NCBI GenBank assembly: GCA_025128025.1
Contig: JAHLYR010000066.1
Coordinates: forward strand, 1-64,000
DNA: 64,000 nt
DNA from: Synechococcus sp. CS-1330
GTDB lineage: Bacteria; Cyanobacteriota; Cyanobacteriia; PCC-6307; Cyanobiaceae
Direction of reading: 5' to 3'
Positions 1 through 9,107 of the stretch are shown here, piece after piece. How positions within the stretch are numbered: position 1 is the first letter of the stretch; each line of letters starts with the position of its first letter. A program made the position numbers and the translations under genes. The notes under the pieces are model-generated. The model did no database searches. It had not been told where the DNA came from and saw nothing but the letters and a program-made list of their open reading frames with translations.

Positions 1-218
1 GCCTAAAAAACCAGCCCAAAGTGGCTGAACATGAGACCAAAAGTCCTCAGAAAATGGCCTCAGAGGCAATTCTCGGTCAAAGGCACTCTTTCCTGCTCAC
101 TGCCTCCGCTCAAGCCCCGTTTGTCCAGAGATTCCCTAAGCTAATCAGTAAAAATATGCTCAAGGAGGCTCGAGCCGGGCTGCCGGGGCCGGGCTGGTGG
201 CGATGAGCAGCAGGCGAA

Positions 219-1493
219 TTAACCAAAGTCAGAAGTCCCTGGGCTTGCAGCTGGTGCTTGCTCTGATGTGGCTGCCTGGCCGAGGAGGTAGAGAGAGCCA
301 GCAACTACCACGCGCTGCGAACCACTTCCCGCTTGCGCCAGGCCTGCCTCGAGGCTGGGGGCGCTATTGAGCTGGCTAGCGAGTCTGGGACAGGCGGCGG
401 CAAGGGCCTCAAGGCTCCAGCAGGCGTGCCCCGGCACGGGCACGATCCAGGCCCGGTCGTCCGGGGCCAGCAAGGCGGCGGCTATCTCCGGCCCCTGCTT
501 ATTGGCCAGCATGCCTAGCAGCCAGTGGCGCGGGCCGGAGGCCAGGCCGTGGCGCTGCGGATTGGCGTCGAGCTCAGACCGCAGGGCGAGGGCGGCCGGC
601 AGGTTGTGGGCGCCATCGAGCAGCAGGGGCTGGCCGCCCCAGCTCAGTTGTTGCAGGCGGCCTGGCCAGCGGGCTGCTGCGAAACCGCGGCGTATGGCTG
701 GGTCGTTGATCGGCCAGCCCCGCTCCCCTAAGGCCCGCAGCAGGCCCAGGGCGACGGCGCCATTGGCGGCCTGCACGGCTCCCGAAAGCCCCAGGGTCCA
801 CTGGTTGAGATCCAGCGGCTCCACCCAGCGCAGTTCGGCTCCCATCGCGGCGGCGCGATCGCTCAGCACCGCCGCCACCTCCGGGCTCTGGGGAGCGCTA
901 ATTGCCACGGCCCCCGGTTGGAGCACGCCGGCTTTTTCGGCGGCAATCGTGGCTGGATCCGGCCCGAGGAACTCTGCGTGGTCGAGCCCCACAGAGGCAA
1001 AGCCGATCACGGGCCGGTGGGGATGGCAGGTGGTGGCGTCGAGCCTGCCCCCCAGGCCCACCTCCAGCACCACCAGCTCACAGTTCGCCTCCGCGAAGGC
1101 CAGAAAGGCCGCGGCGGTGACCAGCTCAAACGGCGTTAGCTGGTGGCGTTGGGCGATCGGCGTGGCGGTTTCCAGGTGGCGGCGCAGGCATGGCGCGGCG
1201 ATTGGGTCATGGCCAAGCCGGATGCGCTCGGTCCAGCTCACCAGGTGCGGCGATGTGTAGAGGCCGGCGTGGATGCCGCTGGCCAGCAGGGCTTGGTGCA
1301 CCAGGGTGCAGATCGAGCCCTTGCCGTTGGTGCCCGCCACCTGCACGGCGGCAAAGCGGCGCTCTGGGTTGCCAAGCTCGGCTAGGGCCGCCTGGAGGCG
1401 ATCGAGGCCCAAGTCGACGCCGCGGCGGCTGAAGGGCTCGATCAGGTCGGCGAAATTGTCGGGCTCAGCTCTCAAGGCTGTTTCAGCGACCAA
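219..1493 (-). CDS. folC: Bifunctional folylpolyglutamate synthase/dihydrofolate synthase
   Basis: Mur-ligase-family enzyme that adds glutamate to dihydropteroate and to folates, in the cytoplasm. The ATP-binding loop GTNGKGS is at about residues 54-60 and is followed by the family's YTSPHL motif; LLDGAHN lies in the C-terminal half. At 424 residues it has normal length. It begins with TTG (1491-1493) and overlaps the end of argD by 11 bases; a second TTG at 1475 would remove the overlap, so the exact start is open. The tight spacing suggests co-transcription with argD. Confidence 0.93.
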   Translation of the reverse strand: MVAETALRAEPDNFADLIEPFSRRGVDLGLDRLQAALAELGNPERRFAAVQVAGTNGKGSICTLVHQALLASGIHAGLYTSPHLVSWTERIRLGHDPIAAPCLRRHLETATPIAQRHQLTPFELVTAAAFLAFAEANCELVVLEVGLGGRLDATTCHPHRPVIGFASVGLDHAEFLGPDPATIAAEKAGVLQPGAVAISAPQSPEVAAVLSDRAAAMGAELRWVEPLDLNQWTLGLSGAVQAANGAVALGLLRALGERGWPINDPAIRRGFAAARWPGRLQQLSWGGQPLLLDGAHNLPAALALRSELDANPQRHGLASGPRHWLLGMLANKQGPEIAAALLAPDDRAWIVPVPGHACWSLEALAAACPRLASQLNSAPSLEAGLAQAGSGSQRVVVAGSLYLLGQAATSEQAPAASPGTSDFG

Positions 1494-2697
1494 GGCTGAC
1501 TAGGGCTCGCTCGAGGCGGTCGACAGCCAGGCGCAGATGGCGGGGCTGGATCACCAGCGGGGGCACGAAGCGCACCACCCCTGGGCCGGCGGGCACCAGC
1601 AGCAGCCCCTGCTCCATGGCCGCCTTGACGATGTCCGGAGCGCTTGGGGCCTCTTCGCGCAGCACCAGGCCTTGCAGCAGCCCCCAGCCCCGCACCCCCT
1701 CCAGCAGGGTGGGATGACGGCTCACCAGCTGGGCTAGGAGCTCCTGCAGCAGTCCGCCCATCCGCTGCACGTGGCTGAGCAGGTCGCGCCGCTCCAGTTC
1801 GGCTAGCACGGTGAGGCCGGCGCGGCAGGCGAAGGGGTTGCCGCCGAAGGTGCTGGCGTGTTCGCCGGGGCGGAAGTGATCCACTGAGGCTTTCACCGCC
1901 AGGGCACCGATGGGGATGCCGCCGCCGAGGCCCTTGGCCAGGGTGATGGCATCTGGCTCGACGCCCAGCTGCTCGTAGCCCCATAGCTGGCCGCTGCGGC
2001 CGACGCCAATCTGCACTTCATCGAAGATCAGCAGGATGTTGTGGGCATCGCAGAGCTCGCGCACCCGCTGAAAAAAGGCCCTGTTGCCTGGATGGACGCC
2101 GCCCTCGCCCTGGATTGGTTCGAGCAGCACGGCGGCCACCCGTGGACCCTGCACTTCGCAGGTGGCGAGCAGGGCTTCAAAGGCGGCAGTGTCGTTGTAA
2201 GGGAAGTAGTGGAAGCCCTGCACCATCGGCTCAAAGCCCTGGTGGTACTTTGGCTGGCCCGTGGCCGTAACCGCAGCCAGGGTGCGGCCGTGGAAGCTGG
2301 CCTGGGCGGTGAGGATTAGGGGCGCCTTGCCGTCGCCAGTGGCGATGCCCCTCACCGTGTGGCCGTGCTTTCGGGCCAGCTTGATGGCGGCCTCATTGGC
2401 CTCAGCGCCGGAGTTGCAGAAGAAAACCCGATCCAGGCAGCTGCTGGCGGTGATCGCAGCGGCGAGTTCCTCCTGTTCGGGGATTCGATACAGATTGGAT
2501 ACGTGCTGCAGCTTGCCAAGCTGGCGGCATAAGGCCCGCTTCAGCCGCCCGTCGCTGTGGCCGAGGGTGCAGACGGCAATGCCTGCCACGCAGTCGAGAT
2601 AGCGCTTGCCATTGCTATCCCAAACCCAGACTCCCCGGCCCCGGGTGAGGCTGATCGGGAAGCGGGCGTAGGTGTCCATCACGGCTGAGGCAGACAT
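1483..2697 (-). CDS. argD: Acetylornithine aminotransferase
   Basis: PLP-dependent class III aminotransferase of arginine synthesis that converts N-acetylglutamate semialdehyde to N-acetylornithine. Visible family features are LDCVAGIAVCTLGH near the N-terminus, FCNSGAEANEAAIK (cofactor phosphate site), IFDEVQIGVGRSG, and the PLP lysine in TLAKGLGGG. I start it at ATG 2697; another ATG at 2679 (MDTYARF) is equally plausible. The frame stays open upstream through the tRNA-Leu gene, so a longer start at 2796 would be an artefact. folC follows with an 11-base overlap. Confidence 0.93.
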   Translation of the reverse strand: MSASAVMDTYARFPISLTRGRGVWVWDSNGKRYLDCVAGIAVCTLGHSDGRLKRALCRQLGKLQHVSNLYRIPEQEELAAAITASSCLDRVFFCNSGAEANEAAIKLARKHGHTVRGIATGDGKAPLILTAQASFHGRTLAAVTATGQPKYHQGFEPMVQGFHYFPYNDTAAFEALLATCEVQGPRVAAVLLEPIQGEGGVHPGNRAFFQRVRELCDAHNILLIFDEVQIGVGRSGQLWGYEQLGVEPDAITLAKGLGGGIPIGALAVKASVDHFRPGEHASTFGGNPFACRAGLTVLAELERRDLLSHVQRMGGLLQELLAQLVSRHPTLLEGVRGWGLLQGLVLREEAPSAPDIVKAAMEQGLLLVPAGPGVVRFVPPLVIQPRHLRLAVDRLERALVSLGR

Positions 2698-2720
2698 GCC
2701 TGAGGAGGTGATGGGCGAGA

Positions 2721-2802
2721 TGGGAGCGGTGGGACTCGAACCCACAAACCCGAAGGCGCTCGATTTTGAGTCGAGTCCGTCTACCAATTCCGGCACGCTC
2801 CC
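2721..2802 (-). tRNA. tRNA-Leu (anticodon CAA)
   Basis: Read on the minus strand, acceptor arms GGGAGCG and CGCTCCC pair. The anticodon stem CTCGA/TCGAG encloses loop CTCAAAA, giving anticodon CAA. The T-arm contains GGTTCGAGTCC. The 82-nt length and long variable arm fit a class II leucine tRNA. The 3' CCA is not encoded. It lies between murA and argD on the same strand. Confidence 0.95.
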
Positions 2803-2814
2803 GCCTGAGTCAGC

Positions 2815-4161
2815 TTACGCCGCCGAGCTAACACGCTTAATGCTGGCACCGGCTGCGTTGAGCTTGCCCTCAAGATTTGCGTAGCCACGGTCTAGGAATT
2901 CCAGGCCGCGCACGCTGGTGATGCCGTCGGCAGCTAGGCCGGCCAGCACCATGGCTGCAGAGGCGCGCAGGTCGCTGCCTTGCACTGGCGCACCGCTGAG
3001 GTTGGCTACCCCTTCCACAAAGGCGGTGTTGCCCTGCATGCGGATTGCGGCACCCATGCGTTGCAGTTCGCCCACGTGTTGCAGGCGATTTTCAAAGATG
3101 TTTTCGGTGATCACGCTGGTGCCCCTGGCCGTGGCCAGCAGACTCATAAAAGGGGCTTGCAGATCGGTGGGGAAGCCGGGGAATGGCTGGGTGCGCAGAT
3201 CCACTGCATTGATCTGGTCGGCCTTGATGGTGATCCCGACGCCGTCCAGCTCCAAGGTGCAGCCAGCTTGCTCGAGCTTGGTGAGCACGGCGCCAAGGTG
3301 ATCGGGGATCACCGGGGTTACCCGCAAATGGGAGCGGGTGATGGCGGCTGCCAGCAGAAAGGTGCCCGCTTCTATGCGATCTGGGATCACGGCGTAGTCG
3401 GCGCCATGCAGGCGATCAACTCCCACGATCGTGATGGTGGAAGTGCCGGCGCCGCGCACCCTGGCGCCCATGGCGATCAGCAGGCCTGCCAGATCAACCA
3501 CCTCTGGCTCAAGGGCGGCGTTGTCGATCACCGTCTCGCCATCGGCAAGGGCTGCCGCCATCATCAATGTTTCGGTGGCGCCAACGCTGGGGCAGTCCAT
3601 ATGGATGCGGCCGCCGGTGAGGCGATGGCCGCGGCCCGGCACCACGGCGGTGACGACCCCATGCTCGATGGTGACCTGTGCGCCCATGGCCTTGAGACCT
3701 TTGACATGCTCAACAACGGGCCGGGTGCCGATCTGGCAGCCGCCTGGCAGGGGCACCTTGGCCATGCCAGTGCGGGCCAGCAGGGGGCCGATGCAGAAGA
3801 AGCTGGCCCTCAGGCTGTTCACCAGCTCATAGGGGGCTGTAGAGGTATTTATTGAGTCGCCGTTTAATTCCAGCGCGTCGTCATCACGGTGGACCTGACC
3901 GCCGAGGCTGCTGAGCATTTCGCTCATGGCGGCGATGTCGGTGAGCGGAGGGACGTTTCTCAGTCGGATGGTGTCCCTGGTCAACAGACAGGCAGCCATC
4001 AGCACCAAGGCTGAATTCTTGGCACCACTCACCTGGAGCTCACCGGAGAGGCGCCGGCCGCCACGGATCTCCAGCTGAGGATTTTGAAGAGAACGGGTAT
4101 TGATAGGTGACTGGACAGCGATCAGACCCATGGAACGACTGCCCGGCTCACGTCGAAGCAT
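2815..4161 (-). CDS. murA: UDP-N-acetylglucosamine 1-carboxyvinyltransferase
   Basis: First committed step of peptidoglycan synthesis: transfers enolpyruvate from PEP to UDP-GlcNAc. The N-terminal SGAKNSAL motif and the active-site loop LPGGCQIGTRPV, with its catalytic Cys (the fosfomycin target in the family), are present. FPTDLQAPFM and ENIFENR are typical C-terminal motifs. The length of 448 residues includes about 25 extra N-terminal residues from ATG 4161; ATG 4131 gives 438 residues and a more usual N-terminus. It is flanked by two leucine tRNA genes. Confidence 0.95.
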   Translation of the reverse strand: MLRREPGSRSMGLIAVQSPINTRSLQNPQLEIRGGRRLSGELQVSGAKNSALVLMAACLLTRDTIRLRNVPPLTDIAAMSEMLSSLGGQVHRDDDALELNGDSINTSTAPYELVNSLRASFFCIGPLLARTGMAKVPLPGGCQIGTRPVVEHVKGLKAMGAQVTIEHGVVTAVVPGRGHRLTGGRIHMDCPSVGATETLMMAAALADGETVIDNAALEPEVVDLAGLLIAMGARVRGAGTSTITIVGVDRLHGADYAVIPDRIEAGTFLLAAAITRSHLRVTPVIPDHLGAVLTKLEQAGCTLELDGVGITIKADQINAVDLRTQPFPGFPTDLQAPFMSLLATARGTSVITENIFENRLQHVGELQRMGAAIRMQGNTAFVEGVANLSGAPVQGSDLRASAAMVLAGLAADGITSVRGLEFLDRGYANLEGKLNAAGASIKRVSSAA

Positions 4162-4284
4162 ATTGACAATAAAAGGTGAGACCGTCTAGAAGGCCGCCAC
4201 CGGAACTGGCTCCAGCCGTTGGTCCGGGTTTCCGATGACGTATGTTTTCTCCGTTGCAGCGAGCTCCGCTCCAGCGACAGCCAT

Positions 4285-4368
4285 GCGGATGTGGCGGAAT
4301 TGGTAGACGCGCTAGTTTCAGGTACTAGTGGCAGCAATGTCGTGGGAGTTCAAGTCTCCCCATCCGCA
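4285..4368 (+). tRNA. tRNA-Leu (anticodon CAG)
   Basis: Acceptor GCGGATG pairs with CATCCGC, and the discriminator base is A at 4368. The anticodon stem CTAGT/ACTAG encloses TTCAGGT, giving anticodon CAG. An extended variable arm and T-arm GAGTTCAAGTCTC are visible. At 84 nt it is a class II leucine tRNA without an encoded CCA. The next protein start is only 9 bases downstream. Confidence 0.95.
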
Positions 4369-4377
4369 CTTTTCCCA

Positions 4378-4626
4378 ATGATCGTTCTCAAGATCTCAAA
4401 CGCTTCCGAGGTGATGGCTTCGAAGCTAGGCAAATTCCTTGAGAGCCTTACCCCAGACAGTCTTGATCAATCAACGATCGAGGACATTGTCGTAAAGAAG
4501 TTGGTTGAAAACCTGCATGCTGAAGGTCTTAAGGGTGAGGTCGCTTCCGTCCGTGGTCTCGATTTAGACGGCAAGGAGCTTGTAGTGCATGACGGTTTGA
4601 GTGTGCGCCGTCACCAGGCTTTCTGA
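4378..4626 (+). CDS. Small conserved protein of unknown function
   Basis: An 82-residue acidic/mixed protein starting at ATG 4378. It has no membrane segment or signal peptide and no motif I can assign. The N-terminus (IVLKISNASE) looks like a beta strand followed by helices. From memory, similar short proteins occur in marine Synechococcus and Prochlorococcus, but I cannot name a family. The gene begins 9 bases after a tRNA-Leu and ends 1 base before the methyltransferase start, so the three are probably on one transcript. The reading frame extends upstream through the tRNA; that part is not coding. Confidence 0.75.
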   Translation: MIVLKISNASEVMASKLGKFLESLTPDSLDQSTIEDIVVKKLVENLHAEGLKGEVASVRGLDLDGKELVVHDGLSVRRHQAF

Positions 4627-4627
4627 A

Positions 4628-5467
4628 GTGATCCCTAGCGATGGCTTGGGTGCTGCCGAGCCGCTCACTAGCCGCCGCAACCCGCTGGTTAAGCAGCTGC
4701 GTCTTCTGCAGGAGTCTCGCGGTCGCCGCGAGCAGGGTTTGCTGCTGCTGGAAGGCACCCACCTTTTGCAAGAGGCGGTGCGGCTAGGGCTTCAGCCCCA
4801 GGACGTGCTGGCTACCGCCGCTTGGCTGGCCAACCATGGCGAGCTGGTGGCAGCTTTGCCTCCAGGTTGCAGATGGCGACTGGTGAGTGGCGAGGTGCTC
4901 GAGGCCATAGCCACTACCCAGCATCCCGACGGAGTGGTGGCCAGCCTGCTGCCTCCGACGGCAGCGGCTCCAGGCGCAGCCAGCTTTGTGCTGGCCCTCG
5001 ATGGGATCCAGGATCCCGGCAACCTCGGCACCTTGATGCGCACTGCCTTGGCGGCGGGGGTTGGGGCCCTGTGGTTGGCCGATGGGGCTGACCCTTTTCA
5101 ACCCAAGGTGTTGCGCGCCTCGGCGGGGGCTGCCTTGGCCCTGCCCCTGGTGCGTGCGAGCAGGCAGGAGTTGGCTGAGCGGTTGCAGGCGGCAACGGCC
5201 GCCGGCCTGCAGCTGGTGGTTGCGCTGCGCCCCGAGGCCGAATCGGTGGCTGCTACTGCGGCACCTATGCCCTATTGGCAGCTCGATTGGACCCGGCCCA
5301 CGGTGTTGCTGCTTGGCAATGAGGGAGCTGGGGTGTCAGCGGAGCTGCAGGCCCTGGCCAGCCAGCGCGTCACCATTCCCCACAGCCCAGAGGTGGAATC
5401 TCTCAATGTGGCCGTGGCGGCAGCTCCGCTACTGCTCGAGCGCCTGCGCCAGCAGGCTGGAGCTTGA
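4628..5467 (+). CDS. SpoU/TrmH-family RNA 2'-O-ribose methyltransferase
   Basis: SPOUT-class enzyme that methylates a ribose 2'-OH in rRNA or tRNA using S-adenosylmethionine. The N-terminal substrate-binding part contains SRRNPLVKQLR and LLLLEGTHLLQEA. The knotted C-terminal domain has the three SpoU motifs: LDGIQDPGNLGTLMRTA, LLLGNEGAG, and IPHSPEVESLNVAVAAA. The most likely start is GTG 4628, just after the preceding stop, giving 279 residues; an upstream ATG at 4601 would overlap the previous gene. The two-domain size resembles the RlmB/TrmH-like group. The substrate cannot be read from the sequence; the tRNA-Leu upstream is suggestive only. Confidence 0.88.
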   Translation: MIPSDGLGAAEPLTSRRNPLVKQLRLLQESRGRREQGLLLLEGTHLLQEAVRLGLQPQDVLATAAWLANHGELVAALPPGCRWRLVSGEVLEAIATTQHPDGVVASLLPPTAAAPGAASFVLALDGIQDPGNLGTLMRTALAAGVGALWLADGADPFQPKVLRASAGAALALPLVRASRQELAERLQAATAAGLQLVVALRPEAESVAATAAPMPYWQLDWTRPTVLLLGNEGAGVSAELQALASQRVTIPHSPEVESLNVAVAAAPLLLERLRQQAGA

Positions 5468-5505
5468 CGGGGGAGAATGCCTGTCAACAACCGCAGTGCT
5501 GCCCG

Positions 5506-6996
5506 GTGAGCGACGCCCCCCTCCACGGATCGCGTTTTGACGGATTGCGTTTTGATGGTTCTAGCTTCGATTACGACGTGGTCGTGATCGGTGCCGGCTA
5601 TGGCGGCTTCGATGCGGCGAAGCACGCTGCCGACCATGGCCTGCGGGTCGCCATTGTTGAGTCGCGTGATATGGGCGGCACCTGTGTGAACAGGGGCTGT
5701 GTGCCCTCCAAGGCCCTGCTGGCGGCCAGTGGCCGGGTGCGGGAGCTGGCCGACTCCGAGCATCTGGCGGGCTTCGGCATCCACGCCGCCCCAGTGCGCT
5801 TTGAGCGCCAAAAGATCGCCGACCATGCCAACCAGCTGGTGGCAACTATCCGCAGCAATCTCACCAAAACCCTGGAGCGCGCCGGTGCCACGATCCTGCG
5901 GGGCCAGGGCCGCCTGGCCGGCCATCAGCAGGTAACGGTGCGCGAGAGCGGCAGTGGCATCGAGCGCACCATCAGCGCCCGCGATGTGATTCTGGCTACT
6001 GGTTCCGAGCCTTTCGTGCCCCGCGGCATCGAGACCGATGGGCGCACCGTCTTCACCAGCGATGAGGCGGTGAATCTCGAGTGGCTGCCCCGCTGGCTGG
6101 CGATCATCGGCAGCGGCTACATCGGCCTGGAATTTGCCGATGTGTACACGGCCCTGGGCTGCGAGGTCACGATGATCGAGGCCCTCGATCGGGTCATGCC
6201 CACCTTCGATCCCGACATCGCCAAGCTCGCCGCCCGCAAGCTGATCGACGGTCGCGACATCGATGCCCGCGCCGGCCTGCTGGCCCGCAAGGTGACCCCA
6301 GGCTGCCCGGTGAAGATCGAGCTGGCAGACATGGCCACCAAGGAGCTTGTGGAAACCCTGGAGGTGGATGCGGTGCTGGTGGCCACTGGGCGGGTGCCCT
6401 CTAGCGCCGAGCTCAACCTGGCTGCCGTTGGTGTGGAAACCGAGCGGGGCTTCGTGCCAGTCGACGAGCGGATGCGCGTGTTGGTGGGAGGTGAGCCGGT
6501 GCCGCACCTTTGGGCCGTTGGCGATGTGACTGGCAAGATGATGCTGGCCCACACCGCTGCCGCCCAAGGCACCGTGGCGGTAGACAACATTCTTGGCCAC
6601 AGCCGCCAGATCGACTACCGCTCAATCCCAGCGGCCACCTTCACCCACCCGGAGATCAGCTCGGTGGGCCTGAGCGAGGCCGACGCCAAAGTCTTGGCTG
6701 AGCAAGAGGGCTTTGAGCTGGGCCTGGTGCGCAGCTACTTCAAGGCCAATTCCAAGGCCCTGGCTGAACTCGAGGGCGAAGGCCTGATGAAATTGCTGTT
6801 CAACAAAGCCAGTGGTGAGGTGCTGGGCGCCCATATCTTTGGCTTGCATGCGGCCGACCTGATCCAGGAGATCGCTAACGCCGTGGCTCGTCGCCAGAGC
6901 GTGTTGCAACTGGCCACGGAGGTGCACACCCATCCGACCTTGAGCGAGGTGGTGGAAGTGGCCTACAAGCAAGCAGCCATGGCGGTGGCAGGCTGA
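5506..6996 (+). CDS. lpd: Dihydrolipoyl dehydrogenase (E3)
   Basis: FAD enzyme that reoxidises dihydrolipoamide in 2-oxoacid dehydrogenase and glycine cleavage complexes. It shows the FAD-binding [14 protein letters not shown], the redox disulfide [16 protein letters not shown], the NAD-binding [12 protein letters not shown], the second FAD site [20 protein letters not shown], and the C-terminal HTHPTLSEV with the catalytic His. The start is placed at GTG 5506 (496 residues); a TTG at 5464 would overlap the methyltransferase stop. Just before the FAD fold lie three tandem pentapeptides, [15 protein letters not shown], which I have not seen as a family feature. Confidence 0.95.
   Translation: MSDAPLHGSRFDGLRFDGSSFDYDVVVIGAGYGGFDAAKHAADHGLRVAIVESRDMGGTCVNRGCVPSKALLAASGRVRELADSEHLAGFGIHAAPVRFERQKIADHANQLVATIRSNLTKTLERAGATILRGQGRLAGHQQVTVRESGSGIERTISARDVILATGSEPFVPRGIETDGRTVFTSDEAVNLEWLPRWLAIIGSGYIGLEFADVYTALGCEVTMIEALDRVMPTFDPDIAKLAARKLIDGRDIDARAGLLARKVTPGCPVKIELADMATKELVETLEVDAVLVATGRVPSSAELNLAAVGVETERGFVPVDERMRVLVGGEPVPHLWAVGDVTGKMMLAHTAAAQGTVAVDNILGHSRQIDYRSIPAATFTHPEISSVGLSEADAKVLAEQEGFELGLVRSYFKANSKALAELEGEGLMKLLFNKASGEVLGAHIFGLHAADLIQEIANAVARRQSVLQLATEVHTHPTLSEVVEVAYKQAAMAVAG
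5527..5571 (+). repeat. In-frame 15-bp tandem repeat, three units, in lpd
   Basis: The units at 5527-5541, 5542-5556 and 5557-5571 encode [10 protein letters not shown] and GSSFD. The first two differ at two of 15 bases; the third is more diverged. They lie in the N-terminal extension before the FAD-binding strand. Confidence 0.85.
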
Positions 6997-7001
6997 GCAC
7001 C

Positions 7002-7889
7002 ATGGAGATCCGTCGCCGGCCGCCCAACCCCAAGGTGAAGGTGGCCTTTCTTGAATACGCCATCCGTCACGAGGACAGCGAGCCACGTCACATTCTTGAG
7101 CAGATCCTCTGGGAGAAGGATCGGGAGATAACGGCCGCCCGGGAGAGGGTGCCCTTGGAGAAGCTCAAACAGCAGGTGGCTGAGCTGCCGGCGACCAGGG
7201 ATTTTTTGGCGGCTCTGCGGGCCTCCTGCCGCAAGCCGGCGGTGATCGCCGAGGTGAAAAAGGCCAGCCCCAGCAAGGGCGTGATCCGCGAGGATTTCGA
7301 TCCCGAAGCGATTGCCAAGGGCTACGCCGCCGGTGGCGCTAGCTGCCTCTCGGTGCTCACCGATAAGCAGTTTTTCCAGGGTGGCTTTGAGGTGCTGGTG
7401 CAGGTGCGCCAGGCGGTGGATCTGCCCCTGCTCTGCAAGGACTTCATCCTGAGCCCATATCAGCTCTATCAGGCCCGCGCCGCCGGGGCCGATGCTGCCC
7501 TGCTGATCGCCGCGATTCTCAGCGACCAGGATTTGGCTTACCTGCTCAAGGTGGCCAGGGCTCTAGGCCTGGCCGTGCTGGTGGAGGTGCACGACGTCGA
7601 GGAACTAGAGCGGGTGCTGGCCCTTGATGGCGTGCAACTTATCGGTATCAACAACCGCGATTTGGCCAGTTTCCATACGGATCTGGCCACCACCGAGCAG
7701 CTCACTGCCGTTTATGGCGAACGCATCCGCGCCAAGGGCTGTCTGCTGGTGAGCGAGTCGGGCCTGTTCACCCGCGACGACCTCGACCGGGTACTGGGTG
7801 CTGGCGCCGATGCGGTGCTGGTGGGCGAAGCGCTGATGCGTCAAGCCGATGTGACTGCCGCCCTCGAGACCTTGATCGGCAGCGGCTGA
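7002..7889 (+). CDS. trpC: Indole-3-glycerol phosphate synthase
   Basis: TIM-barrel enzyme of tryptophan synthesis that closes the indole ring of CdRP. Typical motifs are [11 protein letters not shown] (catalytic Lys), [24 protein letters not shown] (catalytic Lys), [24 protein letters not shown] and LVSESGLF. The length of 295 residues includes the roughly 40-residue N-terminal extension usual in cyanobacteria. It starts 5 bases after lpd and is probably co-transcribed with it. Confidence 0.96.
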   Translation: MEIRRRPPNPKVKVAFLEYAIRHEDSEPRHILEQILWEKDREITAARERVPLEKLKQQVAELPATRDFLAALRASCRKPAVIAEVKKASPSKGVIREDFDPEAIAKGYAAGGASCLSVLTDKQFFQGGFEVLVQVRQAVDLPLLCKDFILSPYQLYQARAAGADAALLIAAILSDQDLAYLLKVARALGLAVLVEVHDVEELERVLALDGVQLIGINNRDLASFHTDLATTEQLTAVYGERIRAKGCLLVSESGLFTRDDLDRVLGAGADAVLVGEALMRQADVTAALETLIGSG

Positions 7890-7983
7890 TGTTTGTGTTT
7901 GCAAGGCTTAGCTAAGTCTTGGTTTAGCTAAGAAGCGCGCAGGTTGGGCTCTGCCGCCACGCCAGTTGCCCCAAAAATGAATG

Positions 7984-8016
7984 CAACAAAAAGCCCCCGC
8001 CATAGGGCGAGGGCTT
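7984..8016 (-). terminator. Rho-independent terminator of rpsD
   Basis: On the minus strand a GC-rich stem, AAGCCCTCGCC with GGCGGGGGCTT (one mismatch), closes a 4-base loop and is followed by a T-rich run (TTTGTTG). It lies 34 bases past the rpsD stop. The plus-strand side has no T tract, so it is unlikely to serve trpC. Confidence 0.8.
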
Positions 8017-8049
8017 GGGGAGTGCGGGGCTGCCGCAGCAGCCAGGCGC

Positions 8050-8658
8050 TCACACCTTGCGGGAGTAAAACTCAACCACCAGCAGTTCATTGATCTCAAG
8101 GGCGACCCATTCGCGCTCGCACTTGCTGATCACCTTGGCGACGAGCTTGTTCTTATCGAGCTCCAGGTGGGGCGGGATGTTGGCCAGACCCGGGAAGGCC
8201 AAATTGCCTTCAGCCAGTTGCTTGCTCTGCTTGCGCTCGCGCACGGCGACCACATCGCCGGCCTTGCACTGGTAGCTGGGGATGTCCACGACGCGGCCGT
8301 TCACGGTCAGGTGGCCATGGTTCACCAGCTGGCGGGCACCGGGGACGGTGGGGCCAAAACCTAGACGGAAGCAAACATTGTCGAGACGGTTCTCGAGCAG
8401 TTTCAGCAGGTTGGTACCCGTGGAACCCTCTTGGGCCCGGGCTTTCTTGACGTAGCGAACCAGCTGACGTTCGGAGATGCCGTAGTTGAAGCGAAGCTTC
8501 TGCTTCTCTTCGAGGCGGATTGCGTATTCGGAGCGCTTGCGACGGGCTTGGCCGTGCTGACCGGGGGGATAAGACCGCTTGGCGGACTTACGGGTGAGAC
8601 CGGGAAGGTCTCCCAAGCGCCGCGTGATCCTCAGACGAGGGCCGCGGTAGCGAGACAT
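8050..8658 (-). CDS. rpsD: 30S ribosomal protein S4
   Basis: Primary 16S rRNA-binding protein of the small subunit. [20 protein letters not shown] is the canonical bacterial/plastid N-terminus and fixes the start at ATG 8658. The S4 RNA-binding domain follows ([27 protein letters not shown]). It is 202 residues, standard cyanobacterial length. It stands alone on this strand, with its own terminator and a short GC-rich inverted repeat in its leader. The frame stays open upstream, but that region is the leader and the start of yidD. Confidence 0.97.
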   Translation of the reverse strand: MSRYRGPRLRITRRLGDLPGLTRKSAKRSYPPGQHGQARRKRSEYAIRLEEKQKLRFNYGISERQLVRYVKKARAQEGSTGTNLLKLLENRLDNVCFRLGFGPTVPGARQLVNHGHLTVNGRVVDIPSYQCKAGDVVAVRERKQSKQLAEGNLAFPGLANIPPHLELDKNKLVAKVISKCEREWVALEINELLVVEFYSRKV

Positions 8659-8683
8659 GAAAACAAATTCAAAGGACGAAGTA

Positions 8684-8697
8684 CCTCCCTGGGGAGG
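8684..8697 (-). promoter_or_regulatory. Inverted repeat in the rpsD leader
   Basis: CCTCCCTGGGGAGG can form a 5-bp stem with a 4-base loop, 26 bases upstream of the rpsD start codon. S4 is known to autoregulate its mRNA in several bacteria. Whether this hairpin has any such role is speculation. Confidence 0.3.
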
Positions 8698-8726
8698 CAA
8701 GGCGCTGCGGTATCGAGCATGCTGGG

Positions 8727-9107
8727 ATGATCCCGCTAACTCGAGCTGTGCCGCGCCAACGATCGATCCTATCGGTTGGGCCGCGCAGCCTTGATCTCCA
8801 GCCAGAGCCGGGCCTAGCCTCGCTGCAAGAGGCCGGGCTTGGGGGTTCACCCCAACTAGAGATCAAACAGTCAATCCAACTGCCGACCCGTTTGCTGGCG
8901 GCACTGTTGCTCGCTTTGATCAGCTTTTATCGCCAGTGGATTTCGCCCTTGCTGGGGCCCCGCTGCCGTTTCATTCCCAGTTGCAGCGCCTACGGCCTCG
9001 AGGCGATCAGCCGCCATGGGCCCTGGCGGGGCAGCTGGCTCACCCTGCGCCGGCTGCTGCGTTGTCATCCCTTCAGTGCCTGCGGTTGCGATCCGGTGCC
9101 CGATTGA
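8727..9107 (+). CDS. yidD: YidD family membrane protein insertion factor
   Basis: Small membrane-associated protein thought to help YidC/Sec insertion of inner membrane proteins. The family core is clear in the second half: [32 protein letters not shown] and CGCDPV, with conserved cysteines. The ATG at 8727 gives 126 residues, about 45 more than the usual N-terminus, and starts only 68 bases from the divergent rpsD start. The true start may be a downstream non-ATG codon. The stop overlaps the next start as TGATG, so translation is probably coupled. Confidence 0.87.
   Translation: MIPLTRAVPRQRSILSVGPRSLDLQPEPGLASLQEAGLGGSPQLEIKQSIQLPTRLLAALLLALISFYRQWISPLLGPRCRFIPSCSAYGLEAISRHGPWRGSWLTLRRLLRCHPFSACGCDPVPD

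Noticed and set aside
1-218. A 61-codon plus-strand frame (21-206) at the window start
   Set aside because: No family, no ribosome site, and composition not like a protein; treated as intergenic.
2698-2796. Longer argD start that would add 33 residues
   Set aside because: The extra residues are the translation of tRNA-Leu(CAA), a common artefact of open frames through tRNAs.
4219-4377. Longer start for the 82-residue gene
   Set aside because: It is the translation of tRNA-Leu(CAG); the ATG at 4378 lies beyond the tRNA.
5272-6600. A 442-codon minus-strand frame opposite lpd
   Set aside because: It lies over a clear lpd gene and its translation (HHLASH, GHQHR) has no family features.
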